A stretch of DNA of 47,531 nt from Alphaproteobacteria bacterium (GTDB lineage Bacteria > Pseudomonadota > Alphaproteobacteria > Rhodobacterales > Rhodobacteraceae): the NCBI GenBank assembly GCA_030426685.1, contig JAUHYC010000030.1:1-47531 (forward strand), read 5' to 3'. A program made the position numbers and the translations under genes. Every line of letters begins with the position of its first letter. The stretch's first letter is position 1. The notes below the pieces were generated by a model. It did not search any database. It was not told the DNA's origin and saw only the letters and a list, made by a program, of their open reading frames with translations. This document shows, piece after piece, positions 44,898-47,531 of this stretch.

Positions 44898-46316
44898 TTA
44901 GTCGCGGCGCAAAGCCTTGAGCACCCGATCAAGATCGCGGCTCTGCTTGCTGACTTGCGACGGAGCTTTTTTTACAAGGTTGTAATACAGCGTCGGATCA
45001 TAAATCTGCACCGCCAGCCCCAAACGTTCCGCAGTCAGCAGACCTTGCGCCTGAAGCAGTTCATAAGCCGCACGCGACCGTTCCGTGCGCGAGGCGACTT
45101 CGGCCAGTTGTGCATCCAGCAAATCTTGCTGCGCATTCAGAACATCCAGTGTCGTCCGTGCGCCCAAAGTCGCCTCTTCGCGGATACCATCAAAGGCCAC
45201 TTGCGAGGCGCGCACGCGCTCGGTCGAGGCGCGCAGGCTGGCCGTTGCTGCAAGGAAAGCGGCATACCGGTCGGCGACGCCTTGGGTAATGTTCTTTTGC
45301 ACATTCAGCAGGTTTGCGCGCGATGCATCACGTGTCGCCATCGCCCGACGCACGGCTGCAGCCAGCCCGCCACCCGAATAGATCGGTTGGTTGAAGTTCA
45401 GCGAGATCGTCGCGTCGTTGACATAATCGTCGTTATCATAGCTTTCGGTGATCCCTGCGTCCGCGTTCAATCTGACATTCGGCCCCAGATTTGCGCGCTG
45501 CTGCTGCACGATCAGGTCCAGAGCACGAACCTGATGCTGCGCCGAGAGGATAGCAGGATGGTTGCGCTGCGCCAGCGCCACTGCCGAGGATTCGGAGCTC
45601 GGCAGATTTGGCAAGCTTGGCTGTCCGGCAGTACGACCCGGCGCTTTGCCCACGGCATTTACATATTCTGCCTGTGCAATGCTCAGGTTACCGCGCGCAA
45701 CAGCCAGATCCGCTTGGGAACTTGCCAGTTGTGCCTCAGACAAGGCCACGTCAGTCCGGGTGACTTCACCAACTTCGAAACGATCCTGCGACGCCCGAAG
45801 TTCTTCGGCCGACACATCCACGTTGTTTTGACGAATTCCGACGGTTTCTTCCTGCAGCAATACGCCCAGGTAGGCGTTTACCGCCCGGATCAGCACCTGC
45901 TGCTCGATATCAATCAAGGATTGCCGCGTGGACAGCACGGTTTCCTGCGCAGACTGCTTTCCGAGAACCGAGGCACCGCCATCATAAATCAGCTGGCTCA
46001 GCGTGAGACCCGAAAAAAAGGTCGAAGGTTCAACTGTGTTTATCAGACCGCTGTTATTGGTGCGGGTATAATCCCGGCTAACCTGCACGGTCCAGTTGAT
46101 GATCGGACGCAATGCAGACAGCGCAATCGCGACATCTTCATCGGCAGCCCGCAGCAAGGCGCGGTTTTGTTCCAGAAGGCCGCTGGTGTTGTAGGCGCCA
46201 ATGAACGCATCGGTCAGATTGTCTGCCCAAACCGGTCTATCGGGCACTGCACTCAAAGCAATGCCAGCCACCAAAGCCAATCCTTTGACCAGCTTCCCTG
46301 TTACCGTCCCGCGCAT
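44898..46316 (-). CDS. tolC: TolC-family outer-membrane channel
   Basis: A 472-residue outer membrane efflux protein with a signal peptide (GLALVAGIALSAVPDRPVWA) and two OEP repeats: long coiled helices (ALLRAADEDVAIALSAL; AELRASQ-type stretches), with beta strands around FFSGLTLSQLIYDGG and ISLNFNQPIYSGGGLAA, the paired YDGG/YSGG turns typical of TolC. It forms the trimeric exit duct for type I secretion and RND pumps. ATG 46316 with GAGAGGA upstream. The Pcm-like gene lies upstream on the same strand with a 95-base gap, an order often seen in Rhodobacterales. Confidence 0.93.
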   Translation of the reverse strand: MRGTVTGKLVKGLALVAGIALSAVPDRPVWADNLTDAFIGAYNTSGLLEQNRALLRAADEDVAIALSALRPIINWTVQVSRDYTRTNNSGLINTVEPSTFFSGLTLSQLIYDGGASVLGKQSAQETVLSTRQSLIDIEQQVLIRAVNAYLGVLLQEETVGIRQNNVDVSAEELRASQDRFEVGEVTRTDVALSEAQLASSQADLAVARGNLSIAQAEYVNAVGKAPGRTAGQPSLPNLPSSESSAVALAQRNHPAILSAQHQVRALDLIVQQQRANLGPNVRLNADAGITESYDNDDYVNDATISLNFNQPIYSGGGLAAAVRRAMATRDASRANLLNVQKNITQGVADRYAAFLAATASLRASTERVRASQVAFDGIREEATLGARTTLDVLNAQQDLLDAQLAEVASRTERSRAAYELLQAQGLLTAERLGLAVQIYDPTLYYNLVKKAPSQVSKQSRDLDRVLKALRRD

Positions 46317-46411
46317 AACAAAATCCTCTCAAATCGAAATTACGCAACCACCAAGGCAGTTTGCGCCCTTGTTTTCAAGTAATCAAGGCGTCAAAAATAT
46401 CTATTGATCAA

Positions 46412-47077
46412 CTATAGCGAAAATACACACTCAGCGCAAAATGCTGGTAATACCGGGGCGCTGGCGTTGAAGGCATAGCGCCAGGAAACGCGGCCTGCGG
46501 ACTTGTGGCCAACCCGCACCGTACCCAGGTCGCCATCCATGAACAGGCAGACAATCCGCCCCTGATCCTTGAGTTGATCCAGCAATGCCTCCGGCAGTTG
46601 CTCAACCCCGCCCTGAATCATGATCACATCATAAGGTCCATGTTCTGCCGCGCCCTGCTCCAGCGGACCGACATGCACGATCGCATTGTCAGCGTCTGCG
46701 TCCATCAAAAGCGTCTGTGTTTCAGAGGCCAACTCCTCGTCGGTTTCGACGGCAACCACCAACTCAGCCATGCGCGCGGCAACCGCGGTTGAATACCCAA
46801 GCGCCGGAGCGATATCCAACACAACTTCGTCTTTGGAAATGTTCACCGCATCAAGCATCTTGGCCAGCGTCCTGGGTTCCAGCAGGGATCGACCACCGCC
46901 CAATTCGATCAGGTCCCCGACATAGGCGGCTTCACGTTGCGCATCCGGCACGAAATTCTCGCGCTTGACGGTCAGCATGGCGTCGATGATGGGGAACTTG
47001 GTCACATCCGAAGGTCTGATCTGCGTATCAACCATCGTAAGGCGCCGGGCTGCGAAATCTGTCATGTGATCGCTCAT
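46412..47077 (-). CDS. pcm: Protein-L-isoaspartate methyltransferase-like protein
   Basis: A 221-residue Pcm-family protein: MVDTQIRPSDVTKFPIIDAML at the start, the substrate/SAM region LIELGGGRSLLEPRTLAKML, and VVLDIAPALGYSTAVAARM at motif I, where typical Pcm proteins have a Gly-rich GxGxGY. Only the last Gly-Tyr is kept, so SAM binding may be altered. Repair of isoaspartyl residues is the family activity; this alphaproteobacterial branch, often upstream of tolC, may do something else. ATG 47077 is used; ATG 47065 is possible. Confidence 0.8.
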   Translation of the reverse strand: MSDHMTDFAARRLTMVDTQIRPSDVTKFPIIDAMLTVKRENFVPDAQREAAYVGDLIELGGGRSLLEPRTLAKMLDAVNISKDEVVLDIAPALGYSTAVAARMAELVVAVETDEELASETQTLLMDADADNAIVHVGPLEQGAAEHGPYDVIMIQGGVEQLPEALLDQLKDQGRIVCLFMDGDLGTVRVGHKSAGRVSWRYAFNASAPVLPAFCAECVFSL

Positions 47078-47291
47078 TGTTTTTTCGCTCAGTTACCCGG
47101 CTTGTGCCACATCCACCCCGCAGCGGCAACGGGGCAGAGAGCAAATCCAGGCGCGGCAAATAGGTCTGACAGATTTGATGTTTGATTTCTCGCTCAGGGG
47201 CTCGGAATCGCGCGTTAAGCTCTGGACCTTCATCCAGAAAGCTGTTAGAACGCCCATCACACCACGGCAAGTGATTGATTTCACTGAGAAA

Positions 47292-47365
47292 GGCGAGTTG
47301 GCGGAGTGGTGACGCAGCGGATTGCAAATCCGTGTACACCGGTTCGATTCCGGTACTCGCCTCCA
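47292..47365 (+). tRNA. tRNA-Cys (anticodon GCA)
   Basis: A 74-base cloverleaf with encoded CCA. Acceptor GGCGAGT (47292-47298) pairs with ACTCGCC (47355-47361), followed by T, the U73 discriminator of tRNA-Cys, and CCA. The anticodon loop GGATTGCAAATCC carries GCA, and the T arm is CCGG-TTCGATT-CCGG. The 214 bases between it and the pcm start contain no gene that I can support. Confidence 0.97.
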
Positions 47366-47433
47366 ATAAAATCAAAGACTTGCGTCATCCTTCCTCTCCT
47401 TCACTGCCACTTTTGAAACAACCGTTGAAACTT

Positions 47434-47531
47434 TCACGTTTCGGTCTTGCTTCGTTCCATTTGATTTCTTGCCTCTTGAGCGCGCTTCGCGAGTTCTCTT
47501 TGCCGGATCGGGCCGCCGTACTTTTTCAGCA
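47434..47531 (-). CDS. C-terminal end of a basic protein (partial)
   Basis: A minus-strand frame enters from the right edge and stops at TGA 47436-47434. The visible end reads LKKYGGPIRQRELAKRAQEA, followed by RNQMERSKTET; it is highly basic and helical. It lies 68 bases beyond tRNA-Cys, where integrated elements often begin, but nothing shows that it is an integrase. Too short to name. Confidence 0.4.
   Translation of the reverse strand, partial: LKKYGGPIRQRELAKRAQEARNQMERSKTET

Noticed and set aside
44955..46382. 475-codon open frame on the plus strand opposite tolC
   Set aside because: Antisense to the well-supported TolC frame and without domain signatures.
47028..47375. Minus-strand frame running through tRNA-Cys into pcm
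   Set aside because: Its translation of the antisense tRNA (GIEPVYTDLQSA) is a known type of spurious product.
47277..47390. Minus-strand frame MTQVFDFIGG with a good ribosome binding site, read across tRNA-Cys
   Set aside because: Most of it is antisense to the tRNA and it stops after about 35 codons; noise, though the start site could be a relic.

Overview
Organism. The window looks like a chromosomal segment of a marine alphaproteobacterium of the Roseobacter group (Rhodobacterales; Ruegeria-like). This is inferred from moderately high GC, a compact phaZ / phaC-phaP-phaR polyhydroxyalkanoate locus, ThyX, SdhE, a MarR regulator of the LdtR/PetP type, and several small proteins typical of Rhodobacterales. 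No similarity search was possible, so all names rest on recognisable motifs, lengths and gene order. Most genes are intact and ordinary; the window is largely core genome with a short accessory stretch around 34.9-38 kb. || Layout. (1) 0-0.9 kb: end of an unknown gene and a convergent MtfA-type metallopeptidase. (2) 1.0-7.2 kb: a gamma-glutamyl-polyamine (Puu-like) cluster with two glutamine-synthetase-like ligases, a class I glutamine amidotransferase, a PuuB-like FAD oxidase and a DegT-type aminotransferase. Two promoters there share a TTTGATCAAA-centred palindrome directly after the -10 box. (3) 7.2-12.4 kb: a trypsin-like protease, then phaR, phaP and phaC on the minus strand, with phaZ divergent. 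CTGC-N3-GCAG palindromes of the PhaR type lie in front of phaP and between phaC and phaZ, with weaker copies in front of phaR. (4) 12.4-16.6 kb: a DUF6151-like protein and a minus-strand run of three alpha/beta hydrolases, an M15-like protein and a VOC protein. (5) 16.8-18.8 kb: thrS. (6) 19.0-21.5 kb: a bufferin-type RiPP operon: DUF2282 precursor, DUF692 MNIO enzyme, DUF2063 partner and DoxX protein, with a terminator-like hairpin between precursor and enzyme. (7) 21.5-34.9 kb: housekeeping and miscellaneous genes (ArsC-like, cold shock, thyX, VOC, tandem DUF1194, MarR, sdhE, XRE, aspartate aminotransferase, MATE, ppk2, epoxide-hydrolase-like, AhpD-like, parE). (8) 35.0-38 kb: an accessory islet with an orphan gene, palindromic repeats (one supplies the stop codons of two convergent genes), and two gene remnants (iron alcohol dehydrogenase, RpiR regulator). 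(9) 38-47.5 kb: membrane protein, TIGR04283-type glycosyltransferase, YgfZ, a lone ABC transmembrane domain, efp, DUF6280-like, cobQ, a PopZ-like disordered protein, tolC, a Pcm-like protein, tRNA-Cys and a gene fragment at the edge. || How parts work together. The Puu-like genes would feed polyamine nitrogen and carbon into central metabolism. The pha genes form a self-regulated granule system: PhaC makes polymer, PhaP coats it, PhaZ degrades it and PhaR represses until polymer titrates it away. The buf genes would make a secreted, cysteine-modified copper-buffering peptide. Best leads for something new: the buf operon with its internal hairpin, the twin promoter-operators, the repeat carrying two stop codons, and the PopZ-like protein.
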